Shown here in pieces: positions 49,824-58,322 of a stretch of DNA of 64,000 nt (position 1 is the stretch's first letter; the number at the start of each line of letters is the position of its first letter). The position numbers were made by a program, and so were the translations under genes. The notes below the pieces were generated by a model. It had not been told where the DNA came from and did no database searches. It saw only the letters and a program-made list of their open reading frames with translations. Origin of the DNA: an uncultured Capnocytophaga sp. (GTDB lineage Bacteria; Bacteroidota; Bacteroidia; Flavobacteriales; Flavobacteriaceae); contig NZ_CALGWU010000054.1 of the NCBI RefSeq assembly GCF_937936315.1, forward strand, positions 16,564-80,563, given 5' to 3'.

Positions 49824-50374
49824 TGGCAGAGGCAGTAGCTGAAAATATAGCCGCTGCAAAAGCAGGTAAGCAACGAGCTTTTAGTTGGTTGTTAGATGAG
49901 TTCTGGGCTGATGTGTACAACTTTCAGCTCAAGCGTGTGAATGATGAAGTAGAAGCAGAGGATATTAGCATACAAACCTTTGCTAAAGCGTTTGACAAGC
50001 TGCATACTTACGACGAACATTACTCTTTCCGCACTTGGCTCATCACTATTTCTAAAAATATTCACATAGATAACCTAAGGAAACAGAATGAAACGCTGCT
50101 GCATTTAGACCGAGAGGAAAAACAATCTAAAACACTGATAGATGAGACTCCTATTATAGAAGATAGCCTCATAATGGAGCAACAATTCGACTACCTTTTA
50201 AAAAGCATCAAGCAACTGAAAGAACCTTACAGAACGGCTATACAACTGAGATACCTGCACGAGAAAAGTTATAAAGAGATTGCCGAAGAAATGCAATCAC
50301 CGATGAGCAGTGTGAAGATTACCCTGCTAAGAGCCAAGAAGATGCTGGCAGAAATATTAAAGAAAAACAGATGA
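49823..50374 (+). CDS. ECF-type RNA polymerase sigma factor
   Basis: 183 aa. Region 2 is AFSWLLDEFWADVYNFQLKR with EDISIQTFAKAFDKLHTY and FRTWLITISKNIHIDNLRK. Region 4 is LKEPYRTAIQLRYLHEKSYKEIAEEM and SPMSSVKITLLRAKKML. There is no anti-sigma gene next to it; the following gene is on the other strand. Co-translation with the NqrM-like gene and the upstream bshB1 and peroxidase genes hints at a redox-linked role. That is inference. Confidence 0.9.
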   Translation: MAEAVAENIAAAKAGKQRAFSWLLDEFWADVYNFQLKRVNDEVEAEDISIQTFAKAFDKLHTYDEHYSFRTWLITISKNIHIDNLRKQNETLLHLDREEKQSKTLIDETPIIEDSLIMEQQFDYLLKSIKQLKEPYRTAIQLRYLHEKSYKEIAEEMQSPMSSVKITLLRAKKMLAEILKKNR

Positions 50375-50403
50375 AACCTCAAGAGATTTCATCTGTTTTT
50401 TTA
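50364..50403 (+). terminator. Terminator after the sigma factor gene
   Basis: AACAGATGAAA and TTTCATCTGTT form an 11-bp stem with T7; the gene's TGA is inside the 5' arm. Confidence 0.88.
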
Positions 50404-50406
50404 TGT

Positions 50407-51765
50407 TTATAACGCTACATTTTTGCGGTGAATATCTATTACTTCAGAGATTTCGTACTCATCAAAAAGGTTGAGAAGAGCATCTACTCCTTCTTCTAAT
50501 TTCAAATCCATTTCTTCTGGATAGATAGGTAAAATACTATAGAAATTAATAATCGTACCATCTTCAGCATGCAACTTCAAGAATTCTTGAGGCGCTGATA
50601 AGTAAGGAGGCATTAGCAGGATGCAACCAAAATTGGTATTGGCGATAGGCTCGGCATCGGGACCATTAGGGATAGTGTGCCCTTCAGCCATCCACGTTTT
50701 GTATTGGTGAGGGAAACGCGCTATCATTTTAAGGAAGTACACAGGCCAATAGTTATCGTCGTCCTTAAAAGCCTCATCGCTGATAGGCCAGCTTTCGGGG
50801 AGATAAACCATTAACTCGGCGTGGCTATAATCGTTCGGGTCTTCCAAACCTTCGGGCAAATACATAGGATAATCGCTCATACCGGTAGTAAATAGTACGT
50901 GGTAAGGCGTTTCGGGGGTAGGTTTAATCCAATGTACATCAATATGTACGTACTCTGAGATGAGTTCGTGGAACACACTATCTATTTTGCCGATATATTT
51001 CTCGAAATGGTCGCAAATCTCGTCCATATACACACAAGAGCGATCGGGGAATACGAAATCACTACGATCTTTTTCGGAATAGTTATAGACATTAGAGCCA
51101 CCTTCGGATACATAATCAGGGGTAGGAGCGAAAATATTAGGTATATCATTTTCTTCGTCAAAATCAACTGCATCGATGAGAGAGTGCATTTCGTTGTCGT
51201 AGTATACGATTCCTTGTTCGATATCATCCGTAAGGAATTCAAGCCAATCTTCCATAGAGTCGTGGTTCAAATCCATAAAAGAATCTTCGATAGAATCGAG
51301 CACCAAATCTATTTCGCCTATTTGCCCAACGACACCTTCTTTATCGGGGTCGAGGTCGATGAACATAAAACGTGCACCATTGGAAAGGAATGGTATCCAT
51401 TTAGAGTTATAGAATTGATTTTTTAGCACCCCATCCCAGCACATATCAATAGCTTCTTCTTTATCGAAGTGGAGAGATTGCCAATTAGGAACACTTTCTA
51501 ACTGTTCGAGCCAATGTTGCTGAGTGCGTTTGATTTCTTCTAAAGGGATAAAGCGCATTCCATCTAAAAAGAAACTATCGTTTTCACCTTCTTTTTGTCC
51601 GTTGAAATTTTGATATAATTGTTTTACCTCTGTGGGGAGTGTAATACCCATTTCAGCTTCAAATTCAGCTATTTGTGACTTATCAACCCCTTTGTTAAGC
51701 GTTGCGATAAGAGGGGTAGCTTGGTCGAGGATAACGTCTAAGAATCGTTTAACTGTCTTTTCCAT
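50407..51765 (-). CDS. SMI1/KNR4 - suppressor-of-fused (SUFU) fusion, immunity-type
   Basis: 452 aa, very acidic, cytosolic. Residues about 15-180 match the SMI1/KNR4 fold (QIAEFEAEMGITLPTEVKQLYQNFNG, FIPLEEIKRTQQHW, WIPFLSNGARFMFIDLDP, LDSIEDSFMDL). Residues about 245-445 match a SUFU-like domain (VFHELISEYVHIDVHWIKPT, VLFTTGMSDYPM, ELMVYLPESWP, LPIYPEEMDLKLEEGVDALLNLF). Both are well-known immunity superfamilies of polymorphic toxin systems, and fusions act as poly-immunity proteins. No toxin gene is nearby, so it is an orphan. It has its own promoter. Confidence 0.85.
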   Translation of the reverse strand: MEKTVKRFLDVILDQATPLIATLNKGVDKSQIAEFEAEMGITLPTEVKQLYQNFNGQKEGENDSFFLDGMRFIPLEEIKRTQQHWLEQLESVPNWQSLHFDKEEAIDMCWDGVLKNQFYNSKWIPFLSNGARFMFIDLDPDKEGVVGQIGEIDLVLDSIEDSFMDLNHDSMEDWLEFLTDDIEQGIVYYDNEMHSLIDAVDFDEENDIPNIFAPTPDYVSEGGSNVYNYSEKDRSDFVFPDRSCVYMDEICDHFEKYIGKIDSVFHELISEYVHIDVHWIKPTPETPYHVLFTTGMSDYPMYLPEGLEDPNDYSHAELMVYLPESWPISDEAFKDDDNYWPVYFLKMIARFPHQYKTWMAEGHTIPNGPDAEPIANTNFGCILLMPPYLSAPQEFLKLHAEDGTIINFYSILPIYPEEMDLKLEEGVDALLNLFDEYEISEVIDIHRKNVAL

Positions 51766-51796
51766 ATTGTTCTTTTATACAATTAGTTTTTCGCTA

Positions 51797-51827
51797 CAAA
51801 TGTACAACTTTTAATTCAGAAAGCAAA
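51797..51827 (-). promoter_or_regulatory. Promoter of the SMI1-SUFU gene
   Basis: On the minus strand TTTG (51827-51824), 19 bases, TACATTTG (51804-51797). Confidence 0.75.
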
Positions 51828-51975
51828 AATATTTTATTTTTTCAGGCAAGAGATAAGAAGCTAAATATCATAGTTAGCAATAGGTTTGAGGGAAAAAAAT
51901 CTTACTAAGGTATGTGTAAAAAATTATGATTTTAATTTATTTTTTGTTTTTTTTTCAAATATTAAAAATATTATT

Positions 51976-51983
51976 TACTTTTG
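51976..51983 (+). promoter_or_regulatory. -7 box of the 105-aa membrane protein gene
   Basis: TACTTTTG, 38 bases before the ATG at 52022. The upstream spacer is almost all A/T, without a clear -33 element. Confidence 0.5.
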
Positions 51984-52021
51984 CATCATAATTAATTTTT
52001 CAACTAAAAAATCAATTTATT

Positions 52022-52339
52022 ATGAGTAGTAAAGTAACTTCAGTCTTAAGCTATTTTGGCTTGATTGGTTGGCTAATTGCCTTTTTTGCAGGCACTAAAG
52101 ATGATAAATCTATCTATCACCTTAAACAAGGTTTTGGACTTATTCTTTTATCCATTGTTTTTGGTATTGTAATTCAAATTCTTGTGAGAATTTCAACATC
52201 TTTAGCCTTAGTAGGCACTGTGTTATGGATTGTTCTTTTAGTGTTATTCATCTTAGGATTGATTAATGCTATAAAAGAAGAGAAAAAACCGCTTCCTATT
52301 GTAGGAAAATCTTTTGAAGGATTCTCTTTCATCAAATAA
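52022..52339 (+). CDS. DUF4870-like small membrane protein
   Basis: 105 aa with three hydrophobic helices, starting VLSYFGLIGWLIAFFAG, then HLKQGFGLILLSIVF and WIVLLVLFILGLINAIK. This is the pattern of DUF4870/Tic20-like proteins, which in Bacteroidota are often named import component protein without evidence. Inner membrane; function unknown. Single-gene transcript ending in a palindromic terminator shared with purA. Confidence 0.75.
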   Translation: MSSKVTSVLSYFGLIGWLIAFFAGTKDDKSIYHLKQGFGLILLSIVFGIVIQILVRISTSLALVGTVLWIVLLVLFILGLINAIKEEKKPLPIVGKSFEGFSFIK

Positions 52340-52357
52340 GCGGCAACTTAAAAAAAC

Positions 52358-52391
52358 AAAAAAAGGCTATTCTTAAGAATAGCCTTTTTTA
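52358..52391. terminator. Bidirectional terminator between the membrane protein gene and purA
   Basis: AAAAGGCTATTC and GAATAGCCTTTT form a perfect stem with A and T runs on the two sides; serves both convergent genes. Confidence 0.92.
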
Positions 52392-53663
52392 TTATCTCAT
52401 AATGGTTTGTGTTCTATCAGGTCCTACAGATACTACTTTGATAGGTACTTCTAATTCCTTTTCTAAGAAACTGATATAATCCAATAGCTCTTTAGGGAGT
52501 TGCTCATAAGAGTTGAGCTGGGTGAGATCTTGATGCCAGCCTTTGAGTTCGGTATAGACAGGCGTTACGTTCTGTTCTTCAATATTATAAGGCAAATGCT
52601 TGATTTCTTTTCCTTTATATAGATAAGAGGTACATAGTTTTAGCGTTTCAAAACCGCTGAGTACATCGGCTTTCATCATTGTGAGTTCAGTTACTCCGTT
52701 TACTTGTACGGCGTATTTGAGAGCTACCAAATCAAGCCAACCACAACGGCGGCGGCGACCGGTAGTCGCACCAAATTCACGACCTACTTGGGTCATTGTT
52801 TCACCTACTTCATCAAATAATTCAGTAGGGAAAGGACCACTACCCACGCGGGTAGTATAGGCTTTGAAAATACCTATCACCTGACCGATAGTGCGCGGTG
52901 CAATACCTAAGCCTGTACAAGCGCCTGCAGCAGTGGTATTGGAGGAAGTTACAAACGGATAAGTACCAAAATCAATGTCGAGCATAGAGCCTTGTGCACC
53001 TTCAGCAAGTATTTTTTTACCTGCTTTGAGGGCTTGATAGAGGTATTCTTCACTATCGATGAGTTGGAACTCCTTAAGCACTTTCACAGCTTCAAAAAAC
53101 TCAGCTTCTAATTCTTTAAGGTTGTATTGTATATCTACCTTGTAGTTAGCGAGCATTTCTTCATGTTTATCGGTGAGATTGCGATAGCGTTCACTGAAGT
53201 CGGATAGTTCTATATCGCCTACGCGCAACCCATTACGACCTGTTTTATCCATATAAGTAGGGCCTATTCCTTTGAGAGTAGAGCCTATTTTGGCTTTGCC
53301 TTTGGCAGCTTCGGAAGCAGCGTCTAAAAGGCGGTGAGTAGGCAAAATGATATGAGCTTTTCGTGAAATCAGTAAGTTTTTTTTCAGATTGACTTCATAA
53401 GGAGCAAGTGCTTCTATTTCTTTTTTGAAGATGATAGGATCTATCACCACCCCATTGCCTATGATATTCACGGCACCTTGGTGGAAAATACCCGATGGAA
53501 TGGTGTGTAACACGTGCTTGATACCATTGAACTCGAGGGTATGACCTGCGTTAGGTCCTCCTTGAAAGCGAGCGATGATATCGTAGTTTTGGGTAAGGAC
53601 GTCTACGATTTTTCCTTTTCCTTCGTCTCCCCACTGAAGACCTAATAATAAATCTACTGCCAT
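52392..53663 (-). CDS. purA: Adenylosuccinate synthetase
   Basis: 423 aa. The GTP P-loop WGDEGKGK is at 11-18, the IMP/aspartate-binding GGPNAGHT at 36-43, and EGAQGSMLDIDFGTYPFVTSSN and TTRVGSGPFPTE further on. It joins IMP and aspartate using GTP, the first step to AMP. Cytosolic. It follows the Fur-family gene by 9 bases on the same strand, so both are probably made from the promoter at 54180-54210. Confidence 0.96.
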   Translation of the reverse strand: MAVDLLLGLQWGDEGKGKIVDVLTQNYDIIARFQGGPNAGHTLEFNGIKHVLHTIPSGIFHQGAVNIIGNGVVIDPIIFKKEIEALAPYEVNLKKNLLISRKAHIILPTHRLLDAASEAAKGKAKIGSTLKGIGPTYMDKTGRNGLRVGDIELSDFSERYRNLTDKHEEMLANYKVDIQYNLKELEAEFFEAVKVLKEFQLIDSEEYLYQALKAGKKILAEGAQGSMLDIDFGTYPFVTSSNTTAAGACTGLGIAPRTIGQVIGIFKAYTTRVGSGPFPTELFDEVGETMTQVGREFGATTGRRRRCGWLDLVALKYAVQVNGVTELTMMKADVLSGFETLKLCTSYLYKGKEIKHLPYNIEEQNVTPVYTELKGWHQDLTQLNSYEQLPKELLDYISFLEKELEVPIKVVSVGPDRTQTIMR

Positions 53664-53672
53664 TTTGTTTGA

Positions 53673-54155
53673 TTATTTAGTTGTACTCTCTTGGGTTTGA
53701 GGTTCGGTATCAGTTTTGCGTGTACCGTAGAAATAAAGAGAGTGATTGGTAATATTGATGTTAAATACTTCTTCTATTGTTTTTTGGATAGTTTGGATGC
53801 GAGGGTCGCAGAATTCTACAATCTCTCCTGTATCGGTGAGGATAATATGGTCGTGCTGGCGATCGAAATACGATTTTTCGTAGTAGGCTTGGTTTTGCCC
53901 GAACTGGTGCTTACGCACCAAACCACATTCTAATAGTAGTTCGATAGTGTTGTAGAGGGTTGCTCTACTCACTCGGTATTTTTTATCATTCATATTGGCA
54001 TAGAGCGTTTCTATGTCGAAATGATCATTATACTCGTAAATTTCCTTTACGATGGCATATCTTTCAGGAGTTTTGCGATGCCCGTTATCTTCTAAGTATT
54101 TGGTAAGTACCTTTTTAACTATTTCTAAATTTTCTTCTGATACAGGTGTATTCAT
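53673..54155 (-). CDS. Fur-family metal-responsive regulator
   Basis: 160 aa. The winged helix covers residues 20-85 (HRKTPERYAIVKEIY, YRVSRATLYNTIELLLECGLV). The metal-sensing part is FDRQHDHIILTDTGEIVEFCD with the HDH motif. The usual C-terminal CxxC zinc pairs are absent, leaving only scattered Cys, so a structural zinc site like that of classic Fur is unlikely. Fur or PerR type cannot be decided from sequence. It is co-transcribed with purA and divergent from the helicase gene. Confidence 0.88.
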   Translation of the reverse strand: MNTPVSEENLEIVKKVLTKYLEDNGHRKTPERYAIVKEIYEYNDHFDIETLYANMNDKKYRVSRATLYNTIELLLECGLVRKHQFGQNQAYYEKSYFDRQHDHIILTDTGEIVEFCDPRIQTIQKTIEEVFNINITNHSLYFYGTRKTDTEPQTQESTTK

Positions 54156-54179
54156 AATTCAATTTGTAATCTTTTGTGG

Positions 54180-54210
54180 CAAAGGTAGTTTATTTTTTTT
54201 ATTTCACAAA
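54180..54210 (-). promoter_or_regulatory. Promoter of the Fur-family gene and purA
   Basis: On the minus strand TTTG (54210-54207), 19 bases, TACCTTTG (54187-54180). Confidence 0.75.
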
Positions 54211-54218
54211 ATATTTTA

Positions 54219-54226
54219 TACTTTTG
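54219..54226 (+). promoter_or_regulatory. -7 box of the Pif1-like helicase gene
   Basis: TACTTTTG, 32 bases before the ATG at 54259; back to back with the Fur-family promoter. Confidence 0.6.
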
Positions 54227-54258
54227 TGCTCATAAAACTACATCAGCCGAACAAGAGT

Positions 54259-56514
54259 ATGGAAAAGCGTATTCTTACACTTATCAACGAAACCAATAGG
54301 AATATTTTTTTGACGGGGAAAGCTGGGACTGGAAAAACAACTTTGCTTCACAAAATCATAGAAACCAGCTATAAAAACACAGTGGTTGTTGCCCCTACGG
54401 GAATAGCAGCACTCAATGCGCGAGGGGTTACTATTCACTCTCAGTTTCAATTGCCTTTTGCTTCATTTTTACCTACTTTTGACAGCCCTCCTATTGCCAA
54501 TGAGTTTTTTAGGTTTGAAAACCGACAATCACTAAAAAAACACTTCCAAATGCATCGCAACAAACAGCAAGTTATCAAGAATATGGAACTGCTAATTGTA
54601 GACGAGGTGAGTATGTTACGCGCCGATGTGTTAGACGCGATGGATTATATGATGCAGTTTATCCGCAAGGATAGGCGACCTTTTGGAGGGGTACAAGTGC
54701 TTTTTATAGGCGATTTACTGCAATTGCCGCCCGTAGTAAAACAAGAAGAATGGGAGGTGCTAAAACATTACTACACAGGAATGTACTTCTTCCAATCACA
54801 AGTAATCACCCAGCACCCACTGCTGTATATAGAGCTTGAAAAAATATACCGCCAAACCGATGGGGTATTCATTTCTATACTCAATCACCTGAGGGACAAC
54901 AAACTCACCCAAGAAGATTTGCGACAATTGGCTTCACACGTGCAACCAGAGTTCGCTAAACAGCACAAAAATGAGTACATTACCCTCACCACTCACAACA
55001 ACAAAGCCGACACAATGAACCAAGAGGAGTTAGAAAAACTCCCCTCTCCCCTATTCAGTTACGAAGCCGATGTGGTAGGCGATTTTCCTGAATATCTCTA
55101 CCCTATTGAAAAGGTAATTCAGCTAAAAGAAGGCGCCAGAGTGATGTTTATCAAGAACGACCCCTCAGGAGAACACTTATTTTTTAACGGGAAAATGGGA
55201 ACTGTGGTAGCCCTTGGTGAAAAAGAGGTGAGTGTAGCTTTGGACAACGGAATGACCATAAACGTAGAGCGCTACGAATGGGAAAATGTGCGCTACAAAG
55301 TGAATGACTCTACCAAAGATATTGAAGAAGAACGCTTAGGCACTTTCACTCAATACCCCTTGCGATTGGCGTGGGCGATTACCATACACAAAAGTCAAGG
55401 ACTCACTTTTGAAAAAGCAGTGTTAGACTTGGCAAGTGTATTTGCTTCTGGGCAAGCTTATGTAGCATTCTCTCGCTTGCGTTCCTTAGACGGATTGGTA
55501 CTCTTGTCATCGGTAACACAAAACGGCATCGATAATGATGAGAAAGTGATAGACTACGCCGACAATAAAGCTACAGAAGAGGAAATGCAACAAGCCTGCC
55601 GTGAGGGTAGAATAGATTTCTTAAGAGAATACATACTGAAAACCTTTGATTGGCAGTCCTTATTAGAAGAGTGGTACACCCATAGCCATAGCTATATAGG
55701 TGATTTGGGCAACAAAAATACCTATAAAAGCTGGGCAATGCAGCAATACGAGCGAGTAAAGGAACTTGTAGCTATATCTGAAAAGTTTAGCAAGCAACTA
55801 TTAGGCTATTTCCAAAATCCAACTCCTATACAAACAATTTTTGAAAGAATACAGAAAGCTGTTGCCTATTTTAGTCCGCTATTAGAAACGATATGGTACG
55901 AATTGTTATATGTAGAAACCAAAGTCGCAGGACTGAAGAAAGTAAAAGAGTTTAGCAAAGAATTAAAAGAATTAGACGACAGCCTCGCAGAACTCATCAA
56001 GAAACTGTTCCGTTTAGAGCAAATGGTCGTGCTGTTAGAAAAACAAGAACCTTTTAGCAAAGAGAATATACAATCTAAGAAAATGGAGACAATGCGCAAC
56101 CAGCTGATAGAGCGAGTATATACTACTTTGAAAAATGAACAACTATTCAGCAATCCACCTAAAATAAGCGCTCTCCAAGAAAAACCCAAAAAAGAGAAGA
56201 AAGAAAAAATTTCTACTTATGACATCACGTTACAATTATGGCAACAGAACAAAACAGTAGCCGAGATAGCCAAAGAACGTATGCTTACTGAAGGAACTAT
56301 TTATGGACATTTAGGCAAGTTGATAGAAAGGGAAATTTTACCAATAGATATTGTAGAGGCAATTTTCACTACAGAAGCTATTAAGGAATTAGAAGAGCTA
56401 TTTACTGCTGAAGAAGATCTCAGTTCTTTGGCAGGGATAATTGAAAAGACCCAAAGAAGATATGAATATGGACAACTGCGATTGTTTAAAGAATATTTTT
56501 TGAAAAGAAATTAA
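54259..56514 (+). CDS. Pif1/RecD-like helicase with C-terminal HTH
   Basis: 751 aa from ATG 54259; the longer frame crosses both divergent promoters and part of the Fur-family gene and is rejected. Walker A is GKAGTGKTT (20-28), followed by VVVAPTGIAALNARGVTIHS, LLIVDEVSMLRADVLDAMD, GDLLQLPPV and, near residue 375, LAWAITIHKSQGLTFEKAVLDL and AYVAFSRLRSLDGLVLLS. These are superfamily 1B helicase motifs. The C-terminus (TYDITLQLWQQNKTVAEIAK and TEGTIYGHLGKLIE) is a helix-turn-helix of the HTH_40 kind. It probably unwinds DNA or DNA/RNA structures such as G-quadruplexes or stalled forks. Cytosolic. Confidence 0.88.
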   Translation: MEKRILTLINETNRNIFLTGKAGTGKTTLLHKIIETSYKNTVVVAPTGIAALNARGVTIHSQFQLPFASFLPTFDSPPIANEFFRFENRQSLKKHFQMHRNKQQVIKNMELLIVDEVSMLRADVLDAMDYMMQFIRKDRRPFGGVQVLFIGDLLQLPPVVKQEEWEVLKHYYTGMYFFQSQVITQHPLLYIELEKIYRQTDGVFISILNHLRDNKLTQEDLRQLASHVQPEFAKQHKNEYITLTTHNNKADTMNQEELEKLPSPLFSYEADVVGDFPEYLYPIEKVIQLKEGARVMFIKNDPSGEHLFFNGKMGTVVALGEKEVSVALDNGMTINVERYEWENVRYKVNDSTKDIEEERLGTFTQYPLRLAWAITIHKSQGLTFEKAVLDLASVFASGQAYVAFSRLRSLDGLVLLSSVTQNGIDNDEKVIDYADNKATEEEMQQACREGRIDFLREYILKTFDWQSLLEEWYTHSHSYIGDLGNKNTYKSWAMQQYERVKELVAISEKFSKQLLGYFQNPTPIQTIFERIQKAVAYFSPLLETIWYELLYVETKVAGLKKVKEFSKELKELDDSLAELIKKLFRLEQMVVLLEKQEPFSKENIQSKKMETMRNQLIERVYTTLKNEQLFSNPPKISALQEKPKKEKKEKISTYDITLQLWQQNKTVAEIAKERMLTEGTIYGHLGKLIEREILPIDIVEAIFTTEAIKELEELFTAEEDLSSLAGIIEKTQRRYEYGQLRLFKEYFLKRN

Positions 56515-56521
56515 AGCGACA

Positions 56522-56556
56522 AAAGAGGCTATACTCTATGCGAGTACAGCCTCTTA
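56522..56556 (-). terminator. Terminator for the outer-membrane barrel gene
   Basis: AAGAGGCT and AGCCTCTT with an inner ACTC/GAGT pairing; on the minus strand the stem ends in TTTT. Confidence 0.7.
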
Positions 56557-56579
56557 GTGTATAAAGTACAAAATAAGTT

Positions 56580-57089
56580 TTAGAATTTATAGGTAACTCC
56601 TGCTTTAAAACCACCTGCAGAGAAAGAGTTGTGTTCTACAAATAGTTCAGCATTTACACCGAAGTTTTCGGTAAAGAAGTAACGAGCACCTGTTTGAAGA
56701 CGTGCAGCGAAACCAGAATCATAGTAAGGATCAACACCATACCAATTATCATAATCGTTAGACCAGTTGTAATAACCTAGTGATAAGCCGCCATACAAAT
56801 CTACATTAGAAGGGATTCTTTTGATGTGCTTACCGAAGTGATAGTTAGCATTAGCTAAAAAACCAATACTACTATAGCTTACGCCGCTATAGCTTCTACC
56901 GCGGTAGAAAAGTTCACCACCGACAGATATTTTATCGGCAACACCAAAATCAGCGGAACCATATACAATAACGCCAGGCCCAGAGACACCTAAACCAGCA
57001 TTGAGCTGTACATCGCCTGCATCTAAAGATTGAGCCGAAGCTGCTCCTGCACTAAGGAGCAAACCAAAAAATAAAATAATTTTTTTCAT
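56580..57089 (-). CDS. Small outer-membrane beta-barrel protein
   Basis: 169 aa. The signal peptide ends ASAQS. Alternating strands (LNAGLGVSGPGVIVYGSADFG, ISVGGELFYRGR, NVDLYGGLSLGYYNW) and the closing FKAGVTYKF point to an eight-stranded barrel of the OmpA/OmpX-like class. Gly/Tyr rich. It has its own promoter and terminator. Role unknown, possibly structural. Confidence 0.85.
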   Translation of the reverse strand: MKKIILFFGLLLSAGAASAQSLDAGDVQLNAGLGVSGPGVIVYGSADFGVADKISVGGELFYRGRSYSGVSYSSIGFLANANYHFGKHIKRIPSNVDLYGGLSLGYYNWSNDYDNWYGVDPYYDSGFAARLQTGARYFFTENFGVNAELFVEHNSFSAGGFKAGVTYKF

Positions 57090-57121
57090 AAATATTTACT
57101 ATTAAAAATGTTTTAACAATG

Positions 57122-57152
57122 CAAAGGTAACATTAATTTTGAGAATAACAAA
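57122..57152 (-). promoter_or_regulatory. Promoter of the outer-membrane barrel gene
   Basis: On the minus strand TTTG (57152-57149), 19 bases, TACCTTTG (57129-57122). Its -33 element touches the terminator of the exb operon. Confidence 0.75.
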
Positions 57153-57183
57153 AAAAAGACACATAAATATATGTGTCTTTTTT
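57151..57183 (-). terminator. Terminator of the exbB-exbD-exbD operon
   Basis: AAAAAAAGACACATA and TATGTGTCTTTTTTT pair almost throughout; runs of A and T on both sides. Confidence 0.88.
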
Positions 57184-57207
57184 ATGATAGAAAGTTAAAA
57201 AATGTTT

Positions 57208-57687
57208 CTATTTTTTCTCAAGAGGAGACCCTTGACGAGCAATATAGTTGAGTTTCAAAGCATTTATTTCTTGCAATTGCTCACGAATATCACTCACAAG
57301 TCCCATATTGGTATCGGCATCTACTTTCAAGGCAGTGATATAAACGTCTTTAAGAGCATCACGTAAACCTTCTCTATAGTTAAGGATATAATGACTTACT
57401 TCTGAAACGTCTATAAATTTATCATTTACTTGAATTTTGGCATTAGCCCCGAACTTAGATTGATATTTAGGAAGGGGTTTACCAGCGTAGATATATACTA
57501 CAGGGTCTTTTTTGTCCAATTTCTGAATTTGATCAGCTACAGGCAACTTATTTTGCACCATCAAGTCACTATCTTTTGATTCTGTTACAGTCATAAAGAA
57601 AAACAAAAGCATAAAGATAATGTCAGGCAAGGAAGCCGTAGAAACTGGAGGTACTTCACCACTTTTCTTTTTAGTAAATTTTGACAT
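57208..57687 (-). CDS. exbD: ExbD/TolR-type energy-transducing protein (second copy)
   Basis: 159 aa. A single N-terminal membrane helix (LPDIIFMLLFFFMTVTE) carries the conserved Asp of ExbD, followed by a periplasmic domain ending VSDIREQLQEINALKLNYIA. It is the last gene of the operon. It is clearly different from the 204-aa ExbD upstream, so the two probably form mixed complexes. Together with ExbB it couples the proton motive force to TonB or to a gliding-type envelope machine. Confidence 0.9.
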   Translation of the reverse strand: MSKFTKKKSGEVPPVSTASLPDIIFMLLFFFMTVTESKDSDLMVQNKLPVADQIQKLDKKDPVVYIYAGKPLPKYQSKFGANAKIQVNDKFIDVSEVSHYILNYREGLRDALKDVYITALKVDADTNMGLVSDIREQLQEINALKLNYIARQGSPLEKK

Positions 57688-57701
57688 ATTCTCTTTAGTT
57701 T

Positions 57702-58316
57702 TTAGTGCTTTTTAGGCGCGGTTTCTATAAGTTTTCTTGGGAAACGTTTTTGTAGTTCCAAGATAATAGGTTCAAGCTGATCTTTACGAGATTGAGAGGT
57801 ACGAGCAGCGTTGAACTCTTCTTCTATTTGAACATAAGGAACCTCGTTAGGGAATTTCTTTTGGCGTTCACGTTCGCGTAGTTCGTTATAAGCTGCGATG
57901 AGTTCGTTCTGTACAGCTATATAAGTTTTGTACGAAGTTTCGCGGTCGTTACGCAAAGAGATAACAGCTTTATCGGGGTTATCGGAAGACAATGGATCAC
58001 GTTTACCTTTACAATGAGCGCAGGTACCATCACCATTGTTATCCAAGAAATCAATAGCTGTTTGTTTAACGTCTTTAAGTTCCTTCAATTGGTTGTTTAC
58101 TAACAACTGATTGTTTTTATTCACTACCACTACCAATACGTTTTTCTCCTTCACTAGTGGAGGTGGTGGCGTATTTTCTTGTGGTTTAGGAGGTAATTTT
58201 ACAGTGATCCCTGTATTACTTTCAATGGTTGTTGTTACCAAGAAGAATATCAACAAAAGGAAAGCAATATCGGCCATAGATCCTGCATTTACCTCAGGTA
58301 TTGAACGTCTTGCCAT
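57702..58316 (-). CDS. exbD: ExbD/TolR-type energy-transducing protein (first copy)
   Basis: 204 aa. The membrane helix has the conserved SMADIAFLLLIFFLVTTTIE with its Asp. The periplasmic part is longer than usual, with a Cys-containing insertion (GDGTCAHCKGKRDP) that could bind metal or form a disulfide. It lies 14 bases before the second exbD. ExbD pairs of this kind are standard in Bacteroidota. Confidence 0.9.
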   Translation of the reverse strand: MARRSIPEVNAGSMADIAFLLLIFFLVTTTIESNTGITVKLPPKPQENTPPPPLVKEKNVLVVVVNKNNQLLVNNQLKELKDVKQTAIDFLDNNGDGTCAHCKGKRDPLSSDNPDKAVISLRNDRETSYKTYIAVQNELIAAYNELRERERQKKFPNEVPYVQIEEEFNAARTSQSRKDQLEPIILELQKRFPRKLIETAPKKH

Positions 58317-58322
58317 AATTTT

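Noticed and set aside
54052..54258. Long N-terminal extension of the Pif1-like helicase
   Set aside because: It overlaps the Fur-family gene on the other strand and both promoters; the helicase P-loop follows closely after ATG 54259.
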